Source: Pycnopodia helianthoides (taxonomy: Eukaryota > Echinodermata > Asteroidea > Forcipulatida > Asteriidae). From it: a stretch of DNA of 64,000 nt. Both the position numbers and the translations under genes were made by a program. Below are positions 40,001 through 44,763 of this stretch, in pieces. The stretch lies in the NCBI GenBank assembly GCA_032158295.1, contig CM063258.1:3430001-3494000 (forward strand), in the 5' to 3' direction. A model generated the notes under the pieces. That model saw only the letters and a list, made by a program, of their open reading frames with translations. It was not told the origin of the DNA and made no database searches. Each line of letters begins with the position of its first letter. Position 1 is the stretch's first letter.

Positions 40001-41268
40001 TGAGCGTTTCAAATATCGTAGTCCACTGAAATAAACGTCAACAAAGTGTACATTTTACGTGTTTTTTATTTAAATATTTTGGGTGGTGAAATTCAGGTCA
40101 TCATGATTGCAAAGAATAAGAGTTTGGCCGTACCCGAATTTGTGGCAACAGCTACGGCTTTGACTGTTGACACGACAATCCAGACATAGCCATAGCCATA
40201 GCCGCAAATTCAGACACTGCTTTTAGAATGCCTTTGCTTTGTGCTTAGCAGTGCTATGACATGCCCAAAAAAAATCGGCCGTTAAGTAGCTCTTTGCAAT
40301 TGGGTCCAGAAGGCCGACTTCATAAAGAGCTGAGATTGAATGCTAAGCAAAGTGTGATGTCACAATACAAATTACTATGGCAACACTGACGACTCATCTT
40401 ACGATGAATCTTAGTGTATAGATATTTTCCAATAGACGCCATCTTTACGGGCAAATTGCATTTTTGGCTTGCAGGTGCATCAAGCGCTCGATTTATTGAC
40501 GCGTTGTTCACCTACATGTAGCAATTGGGATTTGTGAAATGTGCCCGTGCTGCACGCCTTTCTCACACGAAACGTATGACTGTGTGTTCCAAATTGCCCG
40601 TAAAGATGGCCGAGTTACGTCACACAGCAACCTATCTCATGTGAAATCGAGCCCAGGTCCTTGGTTTTATAATCGGACAGAGAATTACAATAAAAATGCA
40701 GGGGGTGTTTGGCCTTTGCCTAGAGAAGGCCTATCCAGTCACAGACCATACTTCTGAAATAAACAAGTAAACGTGTGGCGTGTCATGGCCGAGCGGGCTA
40801 GTTCAGTGGACCCAAGCTCTGGTGATATCGGCAGCAGAGAGTGTGGATTCGAATCTCCGTCATGACACTTGTGCCCTTTAGCAAGGCACTTAAACCATAA
40901 TTGCTTTGTAAAAAGTTGGGAAGGTATTAAGTGCATTCTGCTCTACCAGCCAGGCTCCTAGTGGATGATACCCATGCCGACATCCTTACAGACTGTGAAG
41001 GGGGGTAACCCTGTTTCAGCCCCAGGAGTAGGTAGCAACGTACCCCTGGTGACAGTTGATTTGGGTCTACAGCCCAAATCAGTAAAGTGTAGCCCTCACC
41101 TTGAAGTGGCCATCTGGCCTTGTGAGTTAGCCGATATCTCATATAAAAAAAATAATATATAAATAAAAAATATTTGTAAAATAACAAGGTGGGTTTACTT
41201 ACAGGGCTTCTCTTCTTCAACACAAAGTTTTTCCACAGAAGGACTTGAAGCTGATGAAAAAAGCCCAT
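931..41268 (-). CDS. ABCA2: ABCA2-like ABC transporter, N-terminal part (8 exons, 3' end outside window)
   Basis: ABCA proteins are full-length ABC transporters that move lipids across endosomal, lysosomal or plasma membranes. Only the N-terminal part, about 300 residues, is here. Seen: exon 1 begins MGFFHQLQVLLWKNF and ends KKRSP; exon 2 continues into a hydrophobic helix (IFETLIPLVLFVILLF) followed by basic residues. Later exons give a luminal domain with N-glycosylation sites (NLS, NVT, NGT). From memory, human ABCA2 starts almost identically and shares the later blocks (SAGILPV, LDRVVEEGNLF, FLTQNLSLPNS), in the same order. ABCA1, ABCA4 and ABCA7 fit the start less well. The nucleotide-binding domains would lie left of the window. 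Phases agree at all junctions except exon 4/5, where the donor is unclear. No frameshift or stop was seen within these exons. Confidence 0.88.
1390..1640 (+). mobile_element. tRNA-headed SINE, copy 1
   Basis: A tRNA-like segment (1540-1612) has an A box (TAGCTCAGTTGG) and B box (GGTTCAAATC), a GTT at the anticodon position and TCTAGTCA at the end. It is flanked by SINE-type sequence also found at 20590 and 59455. Not a working tRNA gene: stem pairing is imperfect and no terminator context is seen. Confidence 0.6.
1995..2262. mobile_element. Foldback element with GTTTAGCGTCC ends
   Basis: Left AACAAGTTTAGCGTCCCGCC, right GGCAGGATGCTAAACATTTT. A related left half is at 41495-41640 and similar text at 26590-26700. 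Confidence 0.55.
2749..3067 (-). mobile_element. MITE-F copy 1 (CAGGGTTCTGCCC ends)
   Basis: About 320 bp, from GGTTCTGCCAAGGATTTCTT to GTGGGCAGAACCCTG. Contains GGGCGGGTTTTCCGGCACCG near one end. Confidence 0.8.
3232..3330 (-). CDS. ABCA2: ABCA2-like exon 7
   Basis: The acceptor CTATTGCAG is followed by AGG GTG CTG. It encodes RVLLGPAELQDVMCNKDII and continues to QLNNS, parallel to ABCA2 LLLAPALLEQLTC. The donor is AACTCG/GTGAGT. Length is 33 codons, phase 0. Confidence 0.82.
3857..4083. mobile_element. MITE with AATAGACCCTTCCC ends
   Basis: Left AATAGACCCTTCCCATGAAA and right TTTCATGGGAAGGGTCTATT; perfect over 20 bases and extending to about 30 (ATATGCAAATT / AATTAGCATAT). About 227 bp. 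Confidence 0.85.
4185..4535 (-). mobile_element. tRNA-Leu-like SINE, second subfamily, copy 1
   Basis: Inverse head: AACGGGACTCGAACCCACGC and CTTGACCGCTCGGACGTGAC; tail with GGCGCAATCTGCAGCCAAC and CCCCTTCTCTTAATGACAAG. Confidence 0.62.
4620..4766. mobile_element. Small element with GTCGATTTCACAAAG ends
   Basis: GGTCGATTTCACAAAGCACT at the left and CTTTGTGAAATCGAGCCC at the right. An inverse copy of its body (GACTCATCTTACGATGAATC) is at 40310-40415. Confidence 0.6.
5105..5293. mobile_element. MITE-H fragment adjoining ABCA2-like exon 6
   Basis: TTAAGCACAAAAGTAGC, GGTTACCAGCCAAAATACC and TATGAAATTGCGCCCTGG match the family; the left end is lost. It ends about 35 bases from the donor of exon 6. 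Other fragments are at 29219-29380, 36600-36720 and 37740-37806. Confidence 0.6.
5329..5622 (-). CDS. ABCA2: ABCA2-like exon 6
   Basis: The acceptor TTCTCCGTAG is followed by CTC TTC AAC. The 98-residue exon starts LFNLLYGYHPES and holds NGTYNIT and RNGTNH glycosylation sites and a CC pair. Phase 0 at both ends; the donor is TACAAG/GTAGAG. It is GC-richer than the surrounding repeats, as expected of coding sequence. Confidence 0.85.
6363..6476 (-). CDS. ABCA2: ABCA2-like exon 5
   Basis: The exon encodes FGDILKNASDLESYFVRNLS and then IPRSDAHQIL to NVTE, parallel to ABCA2 NPQELWRFLTQNLSLPNS. Two AGs are possible acceptors, before 6483 or 6476; only 6476 keeps frame with the chosen exon 4 end. 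The donor is ACCGAG/GTAAAA, phase 0. Confidence 0.8.
6708..6786 (-). mobile_element. MITE-A fragment
   Basis: Only the right-hand 80 bases remain (AAATCTGTGATCAAAAAGTA through CTGTAATGTTCCTTTAA). A Penelope-like piece follows directly. Confidence 0.7.
6787..6900 (+). repeat. Penelope-like terminal repeat, second piece
   Basis: It starts right after the end of a MITE-A fragment and carries GACTGCTTCTGTTTCACTTG and the CTCTGCTAGGGTCGAAACGT block. Same family as 46560-46720. Confidence 0.5.
7258..7646 (+). mobile_element. MITE-C copy 1 (TTAA type)
   Basis: Ends TTAAAGACACTGGACACC and GTGTCCAGTGCCTTTAA, with a central perfect palindrome GAGACCTCACGCGTGAGGTC. Lies between ABCA2-like exons 4 and 5. 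Confidence 0.82.
7686..7890 (-). CDS. ABCA2: ABCA2-like exon 4
   Basis: The acceptor CATCATCAG is followed by G-GTT-GGA-GAC, which completes the 2-base overhang from exon 3 across a 31-kb intron. The exon encodes VGDFLIQLDKVVRENNLF and IAVELEAFHQL, like ABCA2 LLERLDRVVEEGNLF and ELEALRQHL. The 3' end is uncertain. A GTTTGT donor after position 7733 breaks frame with exon 5. A GTGGTT donor at 7686 keeps frame if exon 5 starts at 6476. Confidence 0.78.
7955..8030. mobile_element. MITE-L fragment
   Basis: AAGGGGCTAGGTTCCAGGGT and GATCCACTCATTTTTGC match one end of MITE-L. A second such piece is at 26440-26520. Confidence 0.55.
8592..8789. mobile_element. MITE-K copy 1 (CAGAGCTGCC ends)
   Basis: CAGAGCTGCCTACAGTTGCA at the left, GGCAGCTCTG at the right; about 198 bp. 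Repeated CAGGGAGAT words inside. Confidence 0.7.
8790..10316. other. Gene-free intron stretch
   Basis: Nothing coding recognised. Contains TGTACATGTACATGTACA near 9180, C runs, an A run and a C run at 10200. Confidence 0.6.
9973..10002 (+). repeat. Poly-A run of about 30
   Basis: An uninterrupted A run, preceded by C runs at 9841-9882. A possible retroposon tail, but no body was recognised before it. Confidence 0.7.
10317..10643 (+). mobile_element. MITE-F copy 2
   Basis: CAGGGTTCTGCCCACAGTGG at the left and CTGGGCAGAACCCTG at the right. Confidence 0.82.
10974..11315 (-). mobile_element. MITE-B copy 1 (TTAA type, about 340 bp)
   Basis: Ends read TTAAAGGCCCTGTACACTAT and the inverse GTGTACAATACCTTTAA. 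The middle has TTATCGCGCGTGATAA and CGTTTCTGAGAAACG hairpins. Confidence 0.82.
11936..12860. mobile_element. MITE-L copy 1, split by MITE-A
   Basis: Left AAGAGGGGCCCCAAGGTCAA, right AATTTGACCTGGGAGCTCCT with about 50 bases of inverted similarity. MITE-A copy 1 sits near the right end. Confidence 0.7.
12395..12789 (+). mobile_element. MITE-A copy 1 (TTAA type, about 390 bp)
   Basis: Ends are TTAAAGGAACATTACAGAAT and the inverse CTGTAATGTTCCTTTAA. The middle holds the palindrome CGCTCAGTGAGCG. It is nested inside a MITE-L copy (11936-12860). Confidence 0.85.
13741..13986. mobile_element. MITE-H copy, longer variant
   Basis: Left GGGCCCAATTTCATGGAGCT, right AGCTCCATGAAATTGGGCCC, near perfect; about 246 bp. 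Confidence 0.75.
13990..17218. other. Gene-free intron stretch
   Basis: No coding sequence recognised. One minus-strand ORF (14112-14300) has no match I know and no splice support. GA-rich runs at 15860-15940 and 16245-16270. Confidence 0.55.
16735..16912 (+). repeat. Dispersed repeat with GGACACCC words, copy 1
   Basis: TGGCCATAGTGTCAGCCAGA, AATTTGGACACCCTGTTG and CTTACCAAATCCTGGCG; the inverse copy is at 23935-24118. Confidence 0.65.
17219..17413. mobile_element. MITE-H copy
   Basis: Left GGGGCCCAATTTCATAGAGC, right CTGCTTAAGCAGCTCTAGGA; the right end is eroded. Confidence 0.7.
17509..17951. mobile_element. MITE-M (TGTGACCCGCTCTG ends)
   Basis: Left TGTGACCCGCTCTGTGAAAA and right TTTTCACAGAGCGGGTCACA, a perfect 20-base inverse extending to about 26 bases. 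About 443 bp, single copy here. Confidence 0.85.
17960..18605 (-). mobile_element. MITE-C related copy split by a second MITE
   Basis: Starts GGCAGGTTCCTGCAGGGTGT with TTTTGGTAATTACTCC and ends CTAGTCTTTGACATTCG to CCTGCCTTTAA. The element at 18298-18536 is inserted in it after TTTCATGCATAAT. Confidence 0.65.
18298..18536. mobile_element. MITE-I copy (GTGCACAGCC ends), nested
   Basis: Left end GTGCACAGCCACAATCATGG and right end its perfect inverse CCATGATTGTGGCTGTGCAC. About 239 bp. Inserted in a MITE-C relative. Confidence 0.85.
19229..19623 (-). mobile_element. MITE-A copy 2
   Basis: Full length with both TTAAAGGAACATTACAG ends and the CGCTCACTGAGCG centre; opposite orientation to copy 1. 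Confidence 0.85.
20590..20885 (+). mobile_element. tRNA-headed SINE, copy 2
   Basis: GGGAAACTGACTGGGTAAAT, the tRNA-like part GCTAGACAGCTCAGTTGGTA with GGTTCAAATCCCACTCTAGT, then TTTGTTCAACCCC. A truncated inverse piece is at 20465-20545. Confidence 0.6.
21763..22154 (+). mobile_element. MITE-A copy 3
   Basis: Full length; the centre reads CGCTCAGTGAGTG, so one palindrome base has changed. Confidence 0.85.
22305..22536. mobile_element. MITE with TAGTCTTG ends
   Basis: Left TAGTCTTGATTCAAGACACT and right AGTGTCTTGAAACAAGACTA. The interior has GAGGGCGCTATC and repeated CCGCTATC words. Confidence 0.75.
22935..23470. mobile_element. MITE-L copy 2
   Basis: Left AAAGTGGGCCTACAAGGCCA and ACTCATTTTCCAATAGATAG, right TGTTGGAAAATGAGTCAACC and TTTGACCTTGGAGCCCCTCT. 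No nested element. Confidence 0.7.
23935..24118 (-). repeat. Dispersed repeat with GGACACCC words, copy 2
   Basis: AGCCAGGATTTGGTAAAAGG to CTCTGGCTAACACTATGG, the inverse of 16735-16912. Confidence 0.65.
24169..24561 (+). mobile_element. MITE-A copy 4
   Basis: Full length with ends TTAAAGGGACATTACAG and CTGTAATGTTCCTTTAA. It lies next to a 23935-24118 repeat. Confidence 0.85.
24690..25000 (-). mobile_element. tRNA-Leu-like SINE, second subfamily, copy 2
   Basis: GGCACAATCTGCAGCCAACT, AACCCCTTCTCTTAGCGATA, GGAAACGAACCCACACTCTG, GCATGACCGCTAGGCCACAA. Confidence 0.62.
25228..25620 (-). mobile_element. MITE-A copy 5
   Basis: Full length; the palindrome centre is CGCTCTTTGAGCG. TTTAAGCAAGTT occurs just outside both ends, a short local flank duplication. 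Confidence 0.85.
25732..25910. repeat. Long imperfect palindrome
   Basis: AAGGAAGGTAGTAGTAGCCC and TTAAAGACTAAACTA face CTAGTTAGTCTTTAAG-like and GCTACCACTATCTTCCTT; AAAACTGCATGATTTTTTCG faces AGATCATGCAGTTTTTT. Arms of about 80 bases: a foldback element. Confidence 0.72.
26056..26440 (-). mobile_element. MITE-C copy 2
   Basis: Starts AGGCACTGGACACTATTGG and ends GTGTCCAGTGTCTTTAA, with the same GAGACCTCACGCGTGAGGTC centre. The left TTAA is degraded. Confidence 0.8.
26441..27594. other. Gene-free intron stretch
   Basis: Fragments of MITE-L, of the 1995-2262 family and of MITE-G; otherwise nothing recognised. Around 27145 it is rich in GTACATGTACAATGTACA words. Confidence 0.5.
27595..27650. 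mobile_element. MITE-K left part
   Basis: CCAGAGCTGCCAACGTTTGC and ATCTTGCAATCGGGGAC match the left end of 8592-8789. Confidence 0.6.
27882..28030 (+). mobile_element. MITE-J left half
   Basis: ATATTCGGTTTGCGGTAACA, TTCTTTAGAGAACTTGTCTT and TTATTCTACTACCGCGGAG match the left arm of 54778-55060; the right arm is absent. Confidence 0.7.
28225..28605 (+). mobile_element. tRNA-Leu-like SINE, copy 1
   Basis: The head reads GTGTCGTGGCCGGGCGGTCT and GTGGGTTCGAATCCCGGTCA (B box), the tail CATTTGAGCAAGGCACTTTA to TGGGCAATATCTCATG and an A-rich end. Confidence 0.65.
28750..28910. mobile_element. MITE-K right part
   Basis: CAGGGAGATATTTAGAATTA, TTCATCAGAACATGGAAAGA and TTAGCAGCTCTG match 8592-8789. 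A matching left end lies at 27595-27650, so the two could be halves of one copy split by later insertions. Confidence 0.6.
29750..30109 (+). mobile_element. MITE-A copy 6 with internal deletion and known empty site
   Basis: Both ends are intact; about 30 bases around the CGTGACCCAGATGG segment are missing. The flanks match an unoccupied paralogue at 48570-48620, which shows insertion into TTAA. Confidence 0.85.
30590..31440 (+). mobile_element. Duplicated LINE 3' tails ending in a (TTA)n run
   Basis: Two similar stretches around 30500 and 30700 (CTACCCTTCTTCCAGAAAT; TTGGAATCAACCGCCACTCA) are followed by AATTTCAAGGTTGCTCTCAA, GCATTAAAGCGCTC and a (TTA)n run at 31418-31440. The simple-repeat tail suits a CR1/L2-like LINE 3' end. 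A MITE-G copy interrupts it at 30840-31188. Confidence 0.55.
30840..31188 (-). mobile_element. MITE-G copy 1 with 5-bp target duplication
   Basis: Ends CAGGGCTAGAATTTGGGGG and CAAATTCGAGCCCTG. ACATA flanks it on both sides (30835-30839 and 31189-31193). The host LINE tail resumes exactly after the second ACATA, and a related tail near 30660 is the unoccupied form. Confidence 0.85.
31760..32101 (+). mobile_element. MITE-B copy 2
   Basis: Full length, from TTAAAGGTATTGTACACTTT to GTGTACAAGGCCTTTAA, directly left of the MITE-E copy at 32122. Confidence 0.82.
32122..32822 (+). mobile_element. MITE-E copy 2, split by MITE-A copy 7
   Basis: Left TTAAAGCACTATTGTCAAAG, right CAATGTTGTGCACACCCTTT. 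The left part stops at CGTGAAAGTTTAAAG and resumes after MITE-A with GCTCAATCGGTCATCAGAGT. Confidence 0.78.
32205..32587 (+). mobile_element. MITE-A copy 7, nested in a MITE-E copy
   Basis: Ends and centre intact (CGCTCAGTGAGCA). MITE-E sequence continues on both sides (32122-32204 and 32588-32822). Confidence 0.85.
33040..33127 (-). mobile_element. MITE-G fragment
   Basis: GACTTGTCCGGTCTTGAG, ACTGGCCCAATGCTAAAA and AATTCGAGCCCTG match one end of MITE-G. Similar fragments occur at 26925-27025, 17425-17480 and 31660-31735. Confidence 0.6.
33236..33520 (+). repeat. Two and a half tandem copies of a roughly 105-base unit
   Basis: Repeated GTGGATGACATTGAAACATC, CAGCAATGTGTGAGGATTTT and GTACAATGAGCAC, each ended by a C run. 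Confidence 0.85.
33579..33971 (-). mobile_element. MITE-A copy 8
   Basis: Full length, TTAAAGGAACATTACAG at the left and its inverse at the right. Confidence 0.85.
34088..34507 (+). mobile_element. MITE-D copy 1 (TTAA type, about 420 bp)
   Basis: TTAAAGGCACAGTACACGTT at the left, AACGTGTACTGTGCCTTTAA at the right. Contains GAAGCGTTTCTGTCAGAAAC. Confidence 0.82.
34699..35051 (+). mobile_element. MITE-E copy 1 (TTAA type)
   Basis: TTAAAGCACATGTACAACAT at the left and ATGTTGTACACACCCTTTAA at the right; about 353 bp. Confidence 0.8.
35279..35322. repeat. Short hairpin
   Basis: CGAGGCTACA and TGTAGCCTCG-like arms enclose TGTTTTTGTTATTGTTAT. Confidence 0.55.
35381..35712. mobile_element. Possible MITE with TAGACCATGT ends
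   Basis: TATAGACCATGTGACCTGTG at the left faces AGGTAACATGGTCTACA at the right. Interior not recognised. Confidence 0.5.
36018..36105 (+). repeat. Short tandem repeat, unit about 24 bases
   Basis: AAGCTACAAGGTCAAAGTTG repeated three times with small changes. Confidence 0.8.
36240..36515 (-). mobile_element. tRNA-Leu-like SINE, second subfamily, copy 3
   Basis: GGTGCTGCGGTGCATTCAGC, CCCCTTCTCTTGAACTGGG, CCGGGACTTGAACCCACACT. Confidence 0.6.
36761..37080 (+). mobile_element. MITE-C related copy, degraded ends
   Basis: Shares AATTGTCAAAGACGAGTGTC, ACACCCTTGTTGCATAGAAT and TCACAATGTTTTATACGATC with the 56786 copy. Terminal TTAA are lost. Confidence 0.6.
37203..37284 (+). repeat. tRNA-like SINE head
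   Basis: TTCTAGCTCAGTGGACTAGT (A box-like) and CTTGGGTTTGAATTCCACCC (B box-like). It ends at the edge of MITE-F copy 3. Confidence 0.45.
37286..37597 (+). mobile_element. MITE-F copy 3
   Basis: CAGGGTTCTGCCCGTAGTGG at the left and TGGGCAGAACCCTG at the right. TGATAT occurs on both sides, a possible target duplication. It sits at the end of a tRNA-like SINE head. Confidence 0.82.
37610..39182. other. Gene-free intron stretch before exon 3
   Basis: A MITE-H end at 37790 and the 38262 repeat; otherwise unrecognised, with ACCCCAAAATGTTTGGACC-like words repeated at 37900 and 38655. Confidence 0.5.
38262..38436 (-). repeat. Dispersed repeat with AAAGATGGCGTCTAC, copy 2
   Basis: TTCACAAAACTCATTGCAGG and TAATAAGTTGAGCGTTTGAC match 165-235 closely. 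Confidence 0.6.
39183..39294 (-). CDS. ABCA2: ABCA2-like exon 3 (start of luminal domain)
   Basis: A pyrimidine-rich acceptor ends in AAG before CCTACTTC, completing the split codon. The exon encodes YFTAMPLPSSGIIPVLQTFC and then PSYKRDPFGF, matching the ABCA2 luminal start (FYTAAPL, SAGILPV, QSLCP, EFGF). The donor is TCTGG/GTAAGA, leaving 2 bases. Confidence 0.9.
39415..39897 (+). repeat. Minisatellite in ABCA2-like intron 2, unit about 24 bases
   Basis: About 20 units of GAGGAGGGTTACTTTCTCAATT. Nearly every unit carries the palindrome CTCAATTGAG. Units vary by loss of one GAG and GCTT/GGTT changes. Confidence 0.92.
39932..40025 (-). CDS. ABCA2: ABCA2-like exon 2 (first membrane helix)
   Basis: The acceptor TTTATTTCAG is followed by TGG ACT ACG. 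The exon encodes WTTIFETLIPLVLFVILLF and then IRKKQPSQP, a membrane helix with a basic stop-transfer stretch. Joined to exon 1 it gives RSP-W, matching the ABCA2 pattern. The donor is CAAA/GTAAGT, leaving 1 base. Confidence 0.9.
40425..40640 (+). repeat. Dispersed repeat with AAAGATGGCGTCTAC, copy 3
   Basis: AATAGACGCCATCTTTACGG and TGGCTTGCAGGTGCATCAAG, the inverse of copies 1 and 2, followed by GCCCGTAAAGATGGCCG. Confidence 0.5.
40775..41165 (+). mobile_element. tRNA-Leu-like SINE, copy 2
   Basis: GTGTCATGGCCGAGCGGGCT, GTGGATTCGAATCTCCGTCA, then the same tail and A-rich end. It stops about 40 bases from the donor of ABCA2-like exon 1. Confidence 0.65.
41203..41268 (-). CDS. ABCA2: ABCA2-like exon 1 (start codon)
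   Basis: This exon encodes 22 residues, MGFFHQLQVLLWKNF through KKRSP, the conserved cytosolic tail of the ABCA family. The ATG has a purine at -3 and G at +4. The donor is AGCCCT then GTAAGT, phase 0. A 5' UTR upstream cannot be delimited by eye. Confidence 0.9.
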
Positions 41269-42018
41269 GATGTTGATCCGCGTCACACGTCGCTGCTCTC
41301 TATCTGGGTATCCTAAAACTACTCAGCATAACTTTTAACGTTCTCCGAGACCGTGCGTTACGTTATAATCCACATGACACATAGAGCACTCTTCACTGAT
41401 GACAACCTGCCGGACAAAAAAAATAGACTAACACTGATTGCTGGCACTGCTGAAGGTGGATTAGGCCTAATTGTACTAAGGCCAAATAATATAAAAACAT
41501 GTTTAGCGTCCACGCCCGCTTCCTTTAAGAGGCCGCCTCCTTTTTGTTTTCCTTTTTTTTTTGTAATAGGATCAGTTTTAACGATCTCTGACAATAACAA
41601 ACAAATTCTAAAATAAAACATCGTAAAAAAAAAATGGTTTAATGAGATAGAAACAAAATCACAAATAAATGGTTTGATCCTAAATTATTCCCCCTAAATT
41701 ATGTCGATGGTAAAAATACAGTGAAAGTTTGTTGTTGTTTTCTCAGCAAGAAGAACTTAGATTTAGAAGTAGACAAGTGCTGTATTCAGCTGAAACTTTC
41801 ACAAGTGACTTTTACTGTATCTTTCTTTATAATTTTCCCTCTTAAATCAGCATTACGTTTAACAAAAAAACAAAGGACGACCCTTGAATAATTATTGATT
41901 GAATTAAAGACAGGATTTCTCTTTATGACATGAATACAACAACTACAAAATCAAAATACAATTCGTACTTAGCATGGGGTTTGTGACAATAGTGCTGGGT
42001 CCTGATAATAACTATGTC

Positions 42019-42369
42019 CAGGGCTCGAATTTGATACTGGACCGCAGGCCCGAGGCCAGTGATTTTAGCATCGGGCCAGTAAACTCATGTTCGGACAAGT
42101 CCGGCGGTCTTGTGTTTGTGTTTAAATGTTGACTTTCAGTCTGATAAATACAATTCTGTTGATTATCGAAGACTACTTACCCATAATATACAAAAGAGAT
42201 CAATCTTCTCTTAGTGCTTTTTCAAATTCAAACAGTTCAAATATTAACCTGTTTAGGCTTTTTTCTTCTCACTTCAATTCTGGTCTTGTACTCAAAATTC
42301 TGGTCCAGTAAATATTTTTAGCTACAAGCCCTGCGGTCTTGTGGGTTTTCCCCCCAAATTCTAGCCCTG
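42019..42369 (+). mobile_element. MITE-G copy 2
   Basis: CAGGGCTCGAATTTGATACT at the left and CCAAATTCTAGCCCTG at the right; otherwise close to the inverse of copy 1. Flanks do not give a clear duplication. Confidence 0.8.
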
Positions 42370-42441
42370 AATGTAATTGTCATGAATGAAGCTGCGGACA
42401 ACTCTACTGCTGCCTCAGTGTCACTCCTAGCTCAGCGTCAC

Positions 42442-42492
42442 TGTCTAGTGTCAGTGTCACTCAGTCAGTGTCAGTGTCAGTGTCAGTGTCAC
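42442..42492 (+). repeat. CAGTGT microsatellite
   Basis: AGTGTCAGTGTCAGTGTC, hexamer repeat just upstream of the LINE tail. Confidence 0.85.
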
Positions 42493-42554
42493 CATGGGGG
42501 AAGGAACCAGGGTGTCACTCACGGAAATTCCACTCACGGGACAGCCCGCTTGTT

Positions 42555-42895
42555 TTTTTACTTACTTCCTTACAAGGAAGTAAGAAGAGTGCGAGGGGAC
42601 CTCATCGAAACATTCAAGATTCTAAAGGGGCTTGTGGATATAGATGCCAGAAGTCTTTTCACATTCTCACAAACAAGTAGTACAAGAGGACATGACATGA
42701 AGCTCTTCAAGAAAAGGCTAAAACAAAGGGCTCAATCTCAGAAAACACTTCTTCACACAGCGAGTAGTGGATAACTGGAACAGACTCCCAGCCAAAGTGG
42801 TCAATGCTAGGATAACAAATCAGTTCAAAAATAGCTTTGACAGATACCTGAGTGAAAATGGATATGGGGTGTTAAAAGGCATAAGCCTACAATAC
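42555..42895 (+). pseudogene. LINE reverse transcriptase C-terminal tail
   Basis: It encodes VRRVRGDLIETFKILKGLVD, then TSSTRGHDMKLFKKRLK and, after a frame change, TQRVVDNWNRLPAKVVNAR and FDRYLSENGYG. This is the familiar C-terminal tail of CR1/L2-like non-LTR retrotransposons (RGDLIE-FKI, RGH-KLF, F--RV---WN-LP--VV-A). It is frameshifted and isolated, so dead. Confidence 0.8.
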
Positions 42896-42954
42896 TAAAA
42901 ATCCCATCAAACCACTGCAAGTGTAAGTGTAAATTGATGGAAGAAATTATTTAG

Positions 42955-43150
42955 GCTTCCGCCTTTGAGACCCCCATATCCTATCATATTTTTCTTCCAG
43001 TAGAGTCAGTAGGCATCAAGCTCTTTCTTAAACTTTGAGTTGACACTGTCTTTGGCATTTACTATTTGCTGTGGGCGACTGTTCCAATCATTTATGATTC
43101 TCTGGAAGAAGAAGTTTCGTCTACACCCAATGTTGAATGTTATGTGTTCG
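42955..43150 (-). pseudogene. LINE tail, opposite strand
   Basis: The minus strand reads RRNFFFQRIINDWNSRPQQI and VNAKDSVNSKFKKELDAY, the same C-terminal signature as 42555-42895 but a diverged copy in opposite orientation. Confidence 0.7.
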
Positions 43151-44159
43151 TTTCGAATGTGTTGATTGAGCCATGGAGGAAGGAAGAGAGCGAGACATGA
43201 GGCAACCCTCTCTCTTGCTCAGAGCAGCAGTTGGTCATCTCACTGACTTTGCACAGTTGAACGTTTGTTTGTTTTGTTTTTGCTTTGTTGTGGTTTTTTT
43301 TTTTTTTTTTGAGAAACAAGAAAAACAAGATTGAGGGTAAAAACACGGGATCTAAATTTGGCTTTTTGCAAATATATTCACCCGCATTTATATTCGATAT
43401 TTTTATCTAACCTACCTTTGTGTTGCATAGCATCCGGTGTCCACTGCAATCGATAAGATCTTTGACTATTTAAAGTTAAACTACTGGGACTGTGGTTCTA
43501 TTCTCTTGTTGACAACCGACATCCTCCACAGATCATGTACTGAGTGTTAATGTTAGAGTACTGTACTAACATTTGTCGTTATAATGCGCTGCATGTGTGT
43601 GTGGACAGACTGTACAGTTGTTGTGTACTTTGTACATGTACAATGTGCACAATGCATAAACGCATTTGAGGTATTTGCTCAATCTGCAGATTGTGCACAA
43701 TTTTGCGCATTCTTACAGATTGAGCGCTCAATTCAGCACATTGGGCAGATAAACGATGCTGCTCAACGATTAGCCAAAGGAGCGAGATTTGCGGAAAATA
43801 TAAATTTTAATTTTGTACCACTGGGAAGTCCTAAAAGTCGAGTCAAATGCCTCCGTTCTAGTTGAACAAAAAGTTCAGATGAAAATAAGCAAACGAGTCT
43901 GTCATCTTAGTGGCTACCCCTCCACTTAAAAATTTCCTTCCTCTATATGCTCCAAAAAATAAAAGTAAAAGTGGCCTCCACCCTTCCCGTCAGTTTCTAC
44001 TCCTCCACGGTTTCAATGACCTTCTTTCTTGTCACACAGCTTTTGTAATTCGTGTTACTTTATTATTTTAAGAATGAAAGCGCGACATTAGTTATTAATT
44101 TTTCCCATTTTGTTTCCTTCTTTATTGTTCATCCCTTGATTTTTCTGTGTGCTTTCTGC
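43151..44159. other. Gene-free intergenic stretch
   Basis: No convincing gene. An ORF at 43584-43865 (plus) has a cysteine-rich start but no recognisable domain and no splice context. Confidence 0.5.
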
Positions 44160-44305
44160 CCCTCTCTCTTTTCATCTATTTCCACTTAGTGACTGCTTCT
44201 GTTACACTAGTTACCTGTAAAAAGTGTGTGTGCTGTGTTGTCATTAATTAGCCTTCAAGAAAGACTCTGTACTAGGGTTGAAATGTCAAACCACTAACTA
44301 TTTTG
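44160..44305 (+). repeat. Penelope-like terminal repeat, third (diverged) piece
   Basis: It carries GACTGCTTCTGTTACACTAG and GACTCTGTACTAGGGTTGAA, aligned with the copies at 6787 and 46560 but more diverged. Confidence 0.45.
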
Positions 44306-44372
44306 TGTATGTCGCCCTTATACATCATATTTTTTCGTTTCCCTAAACAACAGGACAAATTCTGCTGATGCG

Positions 44373-44763
44373 TTAAAGGTATACAGTGCGGGACACTATT
44401 GGTAATTACTCAAAATAATTATTAGCATAAAACCTTACTTGGTAACGAGTAATGGGGAGAGGTTGACAGTATAAAACATTGTGAGAAACGGCTCCCTCTG
44501 AAATGACATAGTTTTCGAGAAAGAAGTAATTTTCCACGAATTTGATTTCGAGACCTCAGAATTAAGTTGAGGTCTCGAAATCAACCATCTGAAAGCACAC
44601 AACTTCGTGTGACAAGGGTGTTTTTTCTTTCATAGTTATCTCGCAACTTCGACGACCAATTGAGCTCAAGTTTTTACAGGTTTGTTATTTTATCCATATG
44701 GTGAGATACACCAAGTGAGAAAACTGGTCTTTGACAATTACCAAAGGTGTCCAGTGTCTTTAA
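44373..44763 (-). mobile_element. MITE-C copy 3
   Basis: TTAA ends retained; the central palindrome is altered to GAGACCTCAGAATTAAGTTG and AGGTCTCGAAATC. Confidence 0.78.

Noticed and set aside
43584..43865. 93-codon plus-strand ORF with a cysteine-rich start
   Set aside because: No domain, no splice context and no signal peptide of convincing shape.
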